In this document: piece after piece, positions 8,300-16,315 of the stretch
Layout of the letters: every line of letters begins with the position of its first letter
Position numbering within the stretch: position 1 is the first letter of the stretch
Assembly (NCBI GenBank): GCA_029856295.1
Contig: JAHQWS010000278.1
Span: 1 to 21,870, forward strand
DNA: 21,870 nt
Origin: Promethearchaeia archaeon
GTDB taxonomy: Archaea; Asgardarchaeota; Lokiarchaeia; Sigyniarchaeales; SOKP01
Direction: 5' to 3'
Notes under the pieces: model-generated
The model's input: the letters and a program-made list of their open reading frames with translations, nothing else
Told to the model about the DNA's origin: nothing
The model's database searches: none
Made by a program: the position numbers and the translations under genes

Positions 8300-11200
8300 A
8301 TTACTTCTTTACCTCCTAATGCATAAATTTCTGATAAAATCTGTTCATTTGTAAAATGTTTGGTTGTTATTGCCTTTTCTGGGCAACTTGCAGAACAAAG
8401 ACCGCAGCCCTTACAAAGTGCTTCTTGAACATAAGCATAACCCTCCTCATCTTTGACTATCGCGTTAAAAGGACAAATTCTCACGCATATTTTACATCCA
8501 GTACAAATATCTTTATCAACAACGGAAACGGCACCTCCAATTAAAAGTGTTTCTTTAGATAAAATTGTCGTTGCTCTTGAAACTGCTGAATTCGCTTGCG
8601 CTATACTCTCGCTTATAGTTGCGGGTCCATGGGCTGTACCACATAAGAATATTCCCTCAGTCGCAAAATCAACAGGGCGCAATTTTACATGGGCTTCTAA
8701 AAAGAATTTATCTTCGTTTAGAGGTACTTTTACCATTTTTGCCAGTACTTCATTTCCCTCTGCAGGTGCAACTATTCCGCTACTCAATACTATTAGATCG
8801 GAATTAAGTGTTATTTTTCCCATTTTCTGAGACTCTATAGACACTTTTAGGTTTTCATTTTCTTTCGAAATTTGAGGAGGCTTTTCTTTATCAAATCGAA
8901 TAAATAAGACTCCGTTCTCGCGAGCTTTTCTATAATATTTTTCTTTAAACCCGTATGTCCTTATATCTCTGAATAATATAACAACTTCTGCTTCAGGGTT
9001 CTTTTTCTTAATATTTAATGCGTTTTTAATAGCCTCGGCGCAGCACGTTCTACTACAATATGGATGTTCATCATTTCTAGACCCTACGCACTGTATCATT
9101 ACTATTGACTTTTTTTTTTGTATTTCAGATGATGTGAATAATTTTTCTTCTAATTCCTGTTGGGTAATAATATTAGGAACTTCTCCATATAAATATTCCT
9201 TGGGTTTATACTCATTTCCACCAGTAGCCACAAGCACTACACCGTGATCTAATTGAGTACTAGTTTTATTTGGACCATAATTTACAGTTGAAATAAAATT
9301 TCCAACATATCCATCAATAACTTCTATATTTGCCTCTAAGAATACTTGAATTTTCTCTTCTGAATTTACCTTCTTAATCAAATCTTGAATAAATTCTTGA
9401 ATATTATCCCCCTCAAGAGTTTCATAAATTTTTAATGCGAATCCGCCTAATTGTTTTTCTTTTTCAATTATATAAGCCTGAAATCCTTGATTCGCGAAAT
9501 TTAGTGCGGCTGTCATTCCTGCGACCCCTCCGCCTATTATTAAAGCAATTGGTGTCACTTTTAATTCAAAGGTTTCTAAAGCCTCGTTAATACGAGATTT
9601 GGCAACTGCCATTCGAACTAGATCTTTCGCTTTTTCAGTCGCCTCCTCTGGTTGATGCATATGAACCCAGGAACATTGATCTCTTATATTTGTCATTTGA
9701 AATAAGAACCTATTTAATCCAGCCTCTCTAATTGTTTCTTGAAACAATGGTTCATGTGTTCGCGGAGTACATGATGCCACTATAACCCTATTAATATTAA
9801 ATTCTTTTATTTTATCTTTGATTAATGTTTGAGTATCTGCTGAACATGTATACAAATTCATATCTGCCAAGACTACATTTGGAAGAGTTCTCGCATATTT
9901 CATAACTTCAGGAACATCTACGTATCCTCCAATATTAATTCCACAATGGCAGACAAAAACCCCCACCCGAGGCTCTTTCCCACTAATATCAATCTCATTG
10001 GGATACTCTTTTTTAGTCACAAGAGTGTCTCTAACTGGCGATAAAATTTCATTAACTTTACCGGCAGCGCCACTTGCTTCAATTACAGTCTCAGGAATAT
10101 CTTTTGGAGAAGAACACGCTCCACAGACAAACACACCTGGTCTTGAAGTTTCTACGGGTGAAAGCGGTTTAGCATTTATAAATCCATATTCATTCAGTTC
10201 GACACCGAATTTTTCTGCGATATATTTAGCATCTTTCGGAGGATTTAACCCAACTCCAAGAATCACCATATTATATATTTCTTGAATAACTCTCCCCTTT
10301 TCATCTTCATAACTCAATTTCAAGTCTTTAGTTTCGGGAATCTCAGTAATTGAGGATATTCTGCTTCTAATATATCGAACTCCATACTCATTTTGAGCTC
10401 GTTCGATATATTTGTCGAAATCTTTTCCATAAGCTCTTATATCCATACTAAAAATCGTGGGTTCTAGACCTTCCATGTGTTCTTTTGCTATTACAGCCTC
10501 TTTACAAGTATACATACAGCATACTGAAGAGCAATATTCTTGTCCAAATTTTGGATCTCGTGAGCCTACACAATGAAGAAAGGCAACTTTGCTAGGCGTA
10601 CTTCCATCAGAGGGTCTTAATACTTTACCTGAAAACGGCCCACTCGCACTTAATATTCGCTCGAATTGAATACTGGTAACTACATTATCATAAATACCAT
10701 AACCATAATGTTTCATATTATTTGGTTCAAATTCATCAAATCCTAAAGATAAAATTACAGCTCCTACTTTTAATTCACTCTTTTTATCCTCCAAATCATA
10801 ATCTATAGCTTTAGCTTTACAGACTCCTTTACAGATGCCACATCCTATGCAGTAATCTCTATCAATTGCGAAAACTAACGGAACTGCCTGAGGATATTTT
10901 ACAGAAGTAGCTCCCTTTAATGATAATCCCTCATTAAAGACATCAATTGCCTCAACAGGACACTCTTGTCCACAGACTCCACATCCAGTACACTTTTCCA
11001 TATCAATATATAATGTTTTTTCAGTTATATTAGCTGTAAAATTTCCAGGTTCTCCCGAAAAACTGTCTATTACTGCATTAATTTTAATATCAATATTTGG
11101 GTGCCTTCCAGCTTCGACTAATTTAGGGGAAACAATACAAATAGCACAATCGTTTGTGGGAAATGTCTTATCCAATTGTGCCATAACACCCCCTATGCTG

Positions 11201-11310
11201 GTTGTTGATTCAATGAGATACGCTTTATAACCAGATTCTGCTAAGTCTAGCGCTGCTTGAGAACCTCCAATTCCAGCTCCAACAATTAAAACTGCTCCTA
11301 CTTTTTCCAT
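8296..11310 (-). CDS. hdrA: HdrA, fused double-module form (copy 2)
   Basis: 1004 residues, with the same domain order as copy 1 and nearly collinear with it; most residues of the first 280 are identical. Module 1 has GAGIGG, NDCAIC, two ferredoxin-like sites and C-x12-C-x3-CC. Module 2 has the CHCG domain, a GGGVAG FAD site, C-x10-C-x3-CC and two C-terminal ferredoxin sites. Unlike copy 1, both C-terminal sites keep the usual Pro after the fourth Cys (ICPFNAI, SCPEKAI), and the tail ends in a GGK-type extension shared with the split HdrA. Start: ATG 11310 with GGAGC nine bases upstream, 4 nt after the mvhD stop. The stop TGA overlaps the next mvhD start (ATGA). The mvhD+hdrA pair forms a 3.8-kb unit repeated in tandem with 4522-8299. 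Expected role: a second bifurcating flavoprotein in the same complex, or an alternative partner for different donors. Confidence 0.95.
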   Translation of the reverse strand: MEKVGAVLIVGAGIGGSQAALDLAESGYKAYLIESTTSIGGVMAQLDKTFPTNDCAICIVSPKLVEAGRHPNIDIKINAVIDSFSGEPGNFTANITEKTLYIDMEKCTGCGVCGQECPVEAIDVFNEGLSLKGATSVKYPQAVPLVFAIDRDYCIGCGICKGVCKAKAIDYDLEDKKSELKVGAVILSLGFDEFEPNNMKHYGYGIYDNVVTSIQFERILSASGPFSGKVLRPSDGSTPSKVAFLHCVGSRDPKFGQEYCSSVCCMYTCKEAVIAKEHMEGLEPTIFSMDIRAYGKDFDKYIERAQNEYGVRYIRSRISSITEIPETKDLKLSYEDEKGRVIQEIYNMVILGVGLNPPKDAKYIAEKFGVELNEYGFINAKPLSPVETSRPGVFVCGACSSPKDIPETVIEASGAAGKVNEILSPVRDTLVTKKEYPNEIDISGKEPRVGVFVCHCGINIGGYVDVPEVMKYARTLPNVVLADMNLYTCSADTQTLIKDKIKEFNINRVIVASCTPRTHEPLFQETIREAGLNRFLFQMTNIRDQCSWVHMHQPEEATEKAKDLVRMAVAKSRINEALETFELKVTPIALIIGGGVAGMTAALNFANQGFQAYIIEKEKQLGGFALKIYETLEGDNIQEFIQDLIKKVNSEEKIQVFLEANIEVIDGYVGNFISTVNYGPNKTSTQLDHGVVLVATGGNEYKPKEYLYGEVPNIITQQELEEKLFTSSEIQKKKSIVMIQCVGSRNDEHPYCSRTCCAEAIKNALNIKKKNPEAEVVILFRDIRTYGFKEKYYRKARENGVLFIRFDKEKPPQISKENENLKVSIESQKMGKITLNSDLIVLSSGIVAPAEGNEVLAKMVKVPLNEDKFFLEAHVKLRPVDFATEGIFLCGTAHGPATISESIAQANSAVSRATTILSKETLLIGGAVSVVDKDICTGCKICVRICPFNAIVKDEEGYAYVQEALCKGCGLCSASCPEKAITTKHFTNEQILSEIYALGGKEVI

Positions 11311-11314
11311 TTTT

Positions 11315-12085
11315 TTATCGCTCCATTACATTTAGATAAATAGGTTGATTTTCAATAATATCTTCCATAGCAACTTGATTTCTACCTTTTAAGACCAAAA
11401 TATGGTTTAAGATTTCTTTAGAATCTATATTTAATTGAGTTGCTAAATCCTTAACGGATTTTGGATTCTTTTCTAAAGATAATAATATCCGATTACGAAT
11501 ATATTCATTATTTATAGCAGCATCAAATAAATTATCAAACTTTTCTTTTGGATATTTTTCCCCATACACATTTTCTTGTTCAGTTATTTTCCTTTCTCTC
11601 CCCACTAGGGCTCTAAGCCTATAACTCTCTGCTGCCATTTCTAATGCTTCCAATTTTTCCATTAATTCCATATCTAAATCTTTTCCACTAAGAGGGGATG
11701 GTCCAAGTTCTTTGATTTGATTAGTGAAATCTGTGATAACCTCAGCAAATCGATTACCCTCAGAGGCTGAAACCCATTCTAATCTTATCCTTTTTTCCAT
11801 ATTTAGTTTGCTTAGAAGCTTTTGAACTAATTCAAATTTTTTTACTGCCTCGTAATTGCCTTCGATATAATGACAATCACCCGGATGGCATCCAGTAATG
11901 ATAACTCCGTCAATCCCTAGCTTTAGAGCTTTAAATATAAATTCTGGGTCAACTCTCCCGCTACACATAACTCTTATTACCCTAATATTTGGTGGATATT
12001 GAATTCTACTCACTCCTGCTAAATCCGCTCCTGCATAGGAGCACCAATTACATAAAAATCCTAGAATTCTTGGTTCAAAACTCAT
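11315..12085 (-). CDS. mvhD: MvhD-family [2Fe-2S] subunit with C-terminal winged-helix-like domain (copy 3)
   Basis: 256 residues, a paralog of the 7538-8299 product with the same layout: an N-terminal MvhD domain (CNWCSYAGAD, MCSGR, GCHPGDCHY; five cysteines), a helical linker, and a C-terminal winged-helix-like segment (RILLSL, SVKDLATQL, then DSKEILNHILVLKG). The strong conservation of the extra domain between the two copies argues that it is functional. The ATG overlaps the TGA stop of the hdrA C-terminal half by four bases, with GGAGG 12 nt upstream, the same coupling geometry as copy 2. It should accept electrons from a donor module and pass them to HdrA. The nearest partners are the split HdrA upstream and fused HdrA copy 2 downstream; which one it serves cannot be read from sequence alone. 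Confidence 0.92.
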   Translation of the reverse strand: MSFEPRILGFLCNWCSYAGADLAGVSRIQYPPNIRVIRVMCSGRVDPEFIFKALKLGIDGVIITGCHPGDCHYIEGNYEAVKKFELVQKLLSKLNMEKRIRLEWVSASEGNRFAEVITDFTNQIKELGPSPLSGKDLDMELMEKLEALEMAAESYRLRALVGRERKITEQENVYGEKYPKEKFDNLFDAAINNEYIRNRILLSLEKNPKSVKDLATQLNIDSKEILNHILVLKGRNQVAMEDIIENQPIYLNVMER

Positions 12086-13773
12086 TCTATTATCTTACCT
12101 CCAAACGCAATTATTTCAGCCATAATCTGCTCATTATTAAAATGCTTAATTTCAATTGCATGTTTTGTACAAGTTGAGCCACATGTACCACATCCTTTAC
12201 ATAAAGCTTGAATAATCTCAATTTCATCATCCTCATTTTTAATAATCGCATTATATGGGCAAATAGTAATACATACTTCACACCCTTTACAAAGACTCTT
12301 ATTCCATTCTGGTAAATAGGCTGTGGAACTTTCTACTTCAATAGTTTCATGAGATAAAATTCTACTTGCTCTTGATGCCGCTGCTAATCCTTGTGTTGTA
12401 GATTCTGTAATATCAACTGGCCATTTTGCTGAGCCACATATATAAATACCATCAGTAGCAAAATCAATAGGACGTAGTTTTACATGTGCTTCCAAGAAAA
12501 AGTTGTTTTCTTCTAAAGGAACCTTTAACATTTGAGCAAGATCAGAATTGTCGTTATTAGCAATTAATGGTGTAGATAATACTAGCAAATCATATGGAAT
12601 AAGGATTTCTTCTCCTAAGTATTCATTAAATACTTTAATTTCATTTTTATCAACAAGGGGTAGCTTTTCAAGTGTGTATTTAATGAATAAAACACCGGCT
12701 TTTCTGGCTTTCTTAAAGTATTGTTCATACTGAATGCCAGGGGTATATATATCTCTAAATAAAATAGTCACATGGGCATCTGGATTGAATTCTTTAATAA
12801 TTAAAGCGTTTTTTAAAGCAGTCATACAACAAATACTTGAGCAATAAACTCTTTCTTCATTACGAGCTCCAACACATTGGATCATAACAATATTATTCGC
12901 ATCAACTTCATTGTTCTTTAACTTATTTTCTAATTCAAGTTGAGTTATACTCTTCTCACCATCATATCCGAATAAATTAGTTGGTTCGAAAACAGATGCC
13001 CCCACAGCAACAATTATAGCTCCTACATTTAGACTAATAATATCTCCATTTTGTTCAATCTCAACATTATAATTCCCAATGAAACCTTCAATTGACTTTA
13101 TTTTTGAAGAGGTATAAACGGTCAAGTTTTTAGAAGCTTCAACCTTTTTTGTCATATCTTCTAAAAATGCTGAAGCCTCTTGATCATTTGGAAATAGTTT
13201 ATAAAGTGATTTTAATCTTCCACCTAACTTATCTTCTTTTTCAACTAAATGTGTTTTGAATCCTTGTTTACTTAAGCTGATGGCAGTATTCATTCCTGAG
13301 ATACCACCTCCAATAATTAAAGCAATAGGATTAATGTCAACTACGATTCTTTCTAAGGCTTCCAGTTTTGCTGCCTTAGCTGATCCCATTTTAATTAAAT
13401 CTTTAGCTTTCTCAAAGGCAGCATCAGTTTCTTTCATGTGGACCCAAGTACATTGGTCTCTAATATTCACAAAATTAAAAAGATAGGGATTTAATCCTAC
13501 TTCTTGAACGCAATCTCGAAATAATGGTTCATGAGTCCTTGGAGTACAAGAAGCCACTACAACTCTGTTTAGATTATGCTCTTTTACTGCATTTCTAATT
13601 GCAGCTAAACCTGTTTCTGAGCAAGTATATAAATTATGCTCACTATGGGCTACATTTGGTAATGTAGTTGCATATTCAGCTAACTGTTCACAATCTACAA
13701 AACCTCCTATATTTGTACCACAATGACAAACGAATATTCCAATTCTAATATCTTCATCCTGTTTTTCAGTCAT
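12082..13773 (-). CDS. hdrA: HdrA C-terminal module of a split HdrA (canonical-type HdrA lacking the N-terminal extra module)
   Basis: 563 residues, collinear with about residues 446-1003 of the fused HdrA copies. It starts with the CHCG [4Fe-4S] domain (VCHCGTNIGG, then YTCSE, then ASCTPRTHE), then a FAD site GGGISG, a C-x10-C-x3-CC motif, and two C-terminal ferredoxin-like sites (CKGCEVCITIC and CKGCGTCGSTC). The order resembles that of methanogen HdrA, but as in the second module of the fused copies, the LDKTFP...DCxxC segment after the FAD site is absent. It should pair with the product of 13775-15085 to rebuild one double-module HdrA. Start: ATG 13773, with GGAGGAG nine bases upstream inside the final codons of the N-terminal half and a gap of one base. 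The stop TGA overlaps the next mvhD. A frameshift is unlikely, because both halves have clean ends and the linker differs. Confidence 0.92.
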   Translation of the reverse strand: MTEKQDEDIRIGIFVCHCGTNIGGFVDCEQLAEYATTLPNVAHSEHNLYTCSETGLAAIRNAVKEHNLNRVVVASCTPRTHEPLFRDCVQEVGLNPYLFNFVNIRDQCTWVHMKETDAAFEKAKDLIKMGSAKAAKLEALERIVVDINPIALIIGGGISGMNTAISLSKQGFKTHLVEKEDKLGGRLKSLYKLFPNDQEASAFLEDMTKKVEASKNLTVYTSSKIKSIEGFIGNYNVEIEQNGDIISLNVGAIIVAVGASVFEPTNLFGYDGEKSITQLELENKLKNNEVDANNIVMIQCVGARNEERVYCSSICCMTALKNALIIKEFNPDAHVTILFRDIYTPGIQYEQYFKKARKAGVLFIKYTLEKLPLVDKNEIKVFNEYLGEEILIPYDLLVLSTPLIANNDNSDLAQMLKVPLEENNFFLEAHVKLRPIDFATDGIYICGSAKWPVDITESTTQGLAAASRASRILSHETIEVESSTAYLPEWNKSLCKGCEVCITICPYNAIIKNEDDEIEIIQALCKGCGTCGSTCTKHAIEIKHFNNEQIMAEIIAFGGKIIE

Positions 13774-13774
13774 T

Positions 13775-15085
13775 TTAAAATTCTCCTCCTCGCACTAATT
13801 CTGCAGCTTTTGCTGCTGCGCTACTTGCTTCAGCAACAGAACGAGGAATATCCATCGGTTCATGCACACAGCCGCAAACATAAATACCTTCTCTAGTCGT
13901 TTCCATTGGATAAAAGGGATTTGTTTTTATGAATTTATTTTCATCTAATTCAATCCCCAAACTAATAGCTAACTCATCTATTCCTTCGGGTGGTATTATA
14001 CAAGTAGCCAAAACAACCAAATCAACTTTTAATTGCTCTATTTTATTTGTATCATAATTTTCATAAACTAATTTAGGATTCCCCTTATTATCGACCGAGA
14101 TTTGAGCAATTTTACTTTTAATATATTTGATATTATATTCATCCTCTCCTCTATGAAGAAATTTCTGGAAACCCTTACCCCCGGCTCTCATATCAATATA
14201 AAACACATATGTTTCTAAATTATTATCATGCTCATAAGCGATCATTGCTTCTTTAGTAGTATACATACAACAAATAGAAGAACAATAATCTTTATTTCTT
14301 TCATCCCGAGAGCCAACACATTGTAAAAATGCTATTTTTTTGGGCTCTTTTCCATCTGACAGTCTTTTTAAATGGCCTTCCAAAGGTCCAGAAGCACATA
14401 TTAACCGTTCGAACTCTAAAGCAGAAATTACATTTTTATATTTTTTATAACCGAATTTTTTGAGAGGCACCGTATCTTCTATTAAACTATAACCTGCAGC
14501 AACAATTATTGAACTAATATTATCTAATGTTAGGCTTGTGTCGGTTTGTGTGAAATCAATAGCCTCAGCACCGCAAGCTTGTATACACAATCCACATATG
14601 CCGTAATTTAGATACACACAACTTTCTTTATCAACAAGATATGCAGGAGGAACTGCTGAAGGAAATGGAATATATGCTGCAGCTTGAGTCATTAAATCAA
14701 CATCAAAATAATTTTTTACCCCCCTCACAGGACAAACAGTTGCACAATCTCCGCATCCGGTGCAAACATCTTCTTTTACATATCGAGCTCGCTTAAATAT
14801 TTCAACTGAAAATTGTCCACTAGAACCTTCTACCTTCTGAACTTCTGAAAGCGTATGGAGGGTAATATTTGGATGTCTGTAGCATTCCGATAATTTAGGG
14901 GCTAATATACAAATAGAGCAATCCAAAGTAGGGAAGGTTTTATCTAATTGTGCCATTTTACCCCCTATACACGGTCTTTTTTCAACTAGGTGTACGTTAA
15001 TTCCCATATCACCTAAATCCAAAGCTGCTTGAATTCCTGCTACTCCACCACCAATAACCAATATACTTTTCGAATTTTCTACCAA
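13775..15085 (-). CDS. hdrA: HdrA N-terminal module of a split HdrA (FAD/4Fe-4S, short HdrA-like)
   Basis: About 436 residues, matching the first module of the fused HdrA copies. It has a GGGVAG FAD site, the LDKTFPTLDCSIC segment, a ferredoxin-like site (CTGCGDCATVC), a C-x11-C-x3-CC motif and a closing GIYVCGCVHEP FAD-contact segment. The second ferredoxin site is atypical: C-x7-C-x2-C-x3-C (CVYLNYGICGLCIQAC), as in QmoA/HdrA-like proteins, whereas both fused copies have the standard C-x2-C-x2-C. So this is a separate lineage, not a recent copy. Start: the frame opens at TTG 15097 without a ribosome site; TTG 15085 has GGTG six bases upstream and fits better (MVENSKSIL...). The stop is one base before the ATG of the C-terminal half. 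Expected role: flavin/Fe-S electron relay or bifurcation with its partner half. Confidence 0.9.
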   Translation of the reverse strand: MVENSKSILVIGGGVAGIQAALDLGDMGINVHLVEKRPCIGGKMAQLDKTFPTLDCSICILAPKLSECYRHPNITLHTLSEVQKVEGSSGQFSVEIFKRARYVKEDVCTGCGDCATVCPVRGVKNYFDVDLMTQAAAYIPFPSAVPPAYLVDKESCVYLNYGICGLCIQACGAEAIDFTQTDTSLTLDNISSIIVAAGYSLIEDTVPLKKFGYKKYKNVISALEFERLICASGPLEGHLKRLSDGKEPKKIAFLQCVGSRDERNKDYCSSICCMYTTKEAMIAYEHDNNLETYVFYIDMRAGGKGFQKFLHRGEDEYNIKYIKSKIAQISVDNKGNPKLVYENYDTNKIEQLKVDLVVLATCIIPPEGIDELAISLGIELDENKFIKTNPFYPMETTREGIYVCGCVHEPMDIPRSVAEASSAAAKAAELVRGGEF

Positions 15086-15102
15086 TTTAATCACCAATTT
15101 TC

Positions 15103-16206
15103 TTATTTTTTTGTTTTAAGTGCGGTCATTTTTCTAAACCAATTGATTTTTTTAGGTTTCCATTCCGAATACTGTTCTGCTGGAATCTTATATTTCTCAA
15201 TTAGCCCTTCCGAAATTACAGAATCTATTAGATTTTGTGCTTTTTCCGATCTCATAATTATCATCGAATAGCCTGTAGGAGCACCTGAAGCTCCAATACT
15301 GAGATCCGAGAATCTGCCTACAAATTCATCACATTCATTACAATGAGATCTTACAGCATCATCAAGATCTTTTATGTTAATCTCTACGGTCTTGCCATCC
15401 TTCGAAGTGATAAACATATTTTTCTTAATTTGTGCTTTTTTAATTTGGGATGGTTCGATTTTTGTTTTAGATTTAATTATTTCCATTAATTTAGCATAAT
15501 CAAAATTTTCAAAGCAAAACAAACTAAAAACATAATTGATAACATGAGCAGGCTTTACATTAAGCAATTTCATCTTACTAATTGCTCTACATTGACAAGG
15601 TGTTCCAACAAAAGCGAGGCTTAATTGATCAATATCATAAACGTTTGAGTGTTCTTCGATTATCTTTTCAGCCATTGCGTATAAGTCTTTTAAGGGTAAT
15701 ATGTTAGATGAGATGGAATAGCGTGTTCCTGCAGACTTTATCAAATCAACTTTATTATCTATTAATGTTGGAATGGGCTGAAAGTTTTTATCATATTCCG
15801 AAACAATAGCAGCATCAATTTGATTCGAATCAAATAAATACGATAAGATTGTCGATACTATCCCTCCATCCTGCCCTACTCCTTTAATTTTAGCATTTGT
15901 AGTTTTAGCAGAGATAACATCGGCAATATGACCTAACTCATCTTCAATTAGATATAGTTTATTTAACTTATCTGTTAAAGGCTCAGTTTGGGGACATATA
16001 TAAAAACAAAGACCACATTCTTTACAATTCTCAGCATTTTTATCTGATTTGAACTTTGGAGTATAACCTTCCATTTCAATTGTATCAAAACCTTGAATTT
16101 CACAATATGCAACACATGCTCCACATGCACAGCATTTATTGGACGATACTACCTCATCTTCAAGATCTTTAAATGTCTTTATTTCTTTTAACGATAAATC
16201 TTCCAT
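15103..16206 (-). CDS. frhB: FrhB-like coenzyme F420 hydrogenase/dehydrogenase beta subunit
   Basis: 367 residues. Two N-terminal [4Fe-4S] sites (CCACGAC...YC and CKECGLC...CPQT) are followed by a DGGIVSTI turn, the AGTRYSIS segment, FVGTPCQCRAI, and a C-terminal CNECDEFVGRFSDLSIGA region, all usual for FrhB/FpoF/FdhB-type subunits that bind FAD and exchange electrons with F420 or ferredoxin. It is a clear paralog of the gene at 1-1082, with different spacing around the third cysteine group. Start: ATG 16206. A strong TATA-like run lies about 26 nt upstream, so a leaderless transcript can begin here; no ribosome site is visible, which fits. It is therefore the first gene of an internally promoted unit that continues into the split hdrA 17 nt downstream. 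F420 use is inferred from family membership. Confidence 0.92.
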   Translation of the reverse strand: MEDLSLKEIKTFKDLEDEVVSSNKCCACGACVAYCEIQGFDTIEMEGYTPKFKSDKNAENCKECGLCFYICPQTEPLTDKLNKLYLIEDELGHIADVISAKTTNAKIKGVGQDGGIVSTILSYLFDSNQIDAAIVSEYDKNFQPIPTLIDNKVDLIKSAGTRYSISSNILPLKDLYAMAEKIIEEHSNVYDIDQLSLAFVGTPCQCRAISKMKLLNVKPAHVINYVFSLFCFENFDYAKLMEIIKSKTKIEPSQIKKAQIKKNMFITSKDGKTVEINIKDLDDAVRSHCNECDEFVGRFSDLSIGASGAPTGYSMIIMRSEKAQNLIDSVISEGLIEKYKIPAEQYSEWKPKKINWFRKMTALKTKK

Positions 16207-16221
16207 AAATCTTCTAACCTA

Positions 16222-16238
16222 ATTTTTTTATATATATT
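16222..16238 (-). promoter_or_regulatory. Internal TATA-type promoter upstream of the frhB-like gene
   Basis: On the minus strand an AT-only TATATATA run followed by seven A bases sits centred about 26 nt before the ATG at 16206, the spacing expected for an archaeal leaderless transcript. It lies in the only sizeable gap (109 nt) inside the Hdr gene run. Confidence 0.55.
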
Positions 16239-16239
16239 A

Positions 16240-16261
16240 GACCTGACTAATTATTCAGGTC
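16240..16261. promoter_or_regulatory. Perfect 7-bp inverted repeat at an internal promoter (candidate operator)
   Basis: GACCTGA-N8-TCAGGTC is a perfect inverted repeat directly abutting the TATA run on its upstream side, where the BRE element would be. A regulator bound here could block or recruit TFB. It could instead be the stem of a terminator for the hdrCB transcript, but the sequence after it is A-rich rather than T-rich in the direction of transcription. Confidence 0.45.
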
Positions 16262-16315
16262 ATTTTCAATCCATTTATTTATTATATCTTTTTAAAAATT
16301 CTTTAAAACTTAAAT

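Noticed and set aside
4522..12085. Benzoyl-CoA reductase (Bam) cluster, because BamE and BamF are double-HdrA and MvhD-like
   Set aside because: No BamB/BamC-type catalytic subunits are in the window; HdrBC, Flx and FrhB genes fit an Hdr/Flx complex better.
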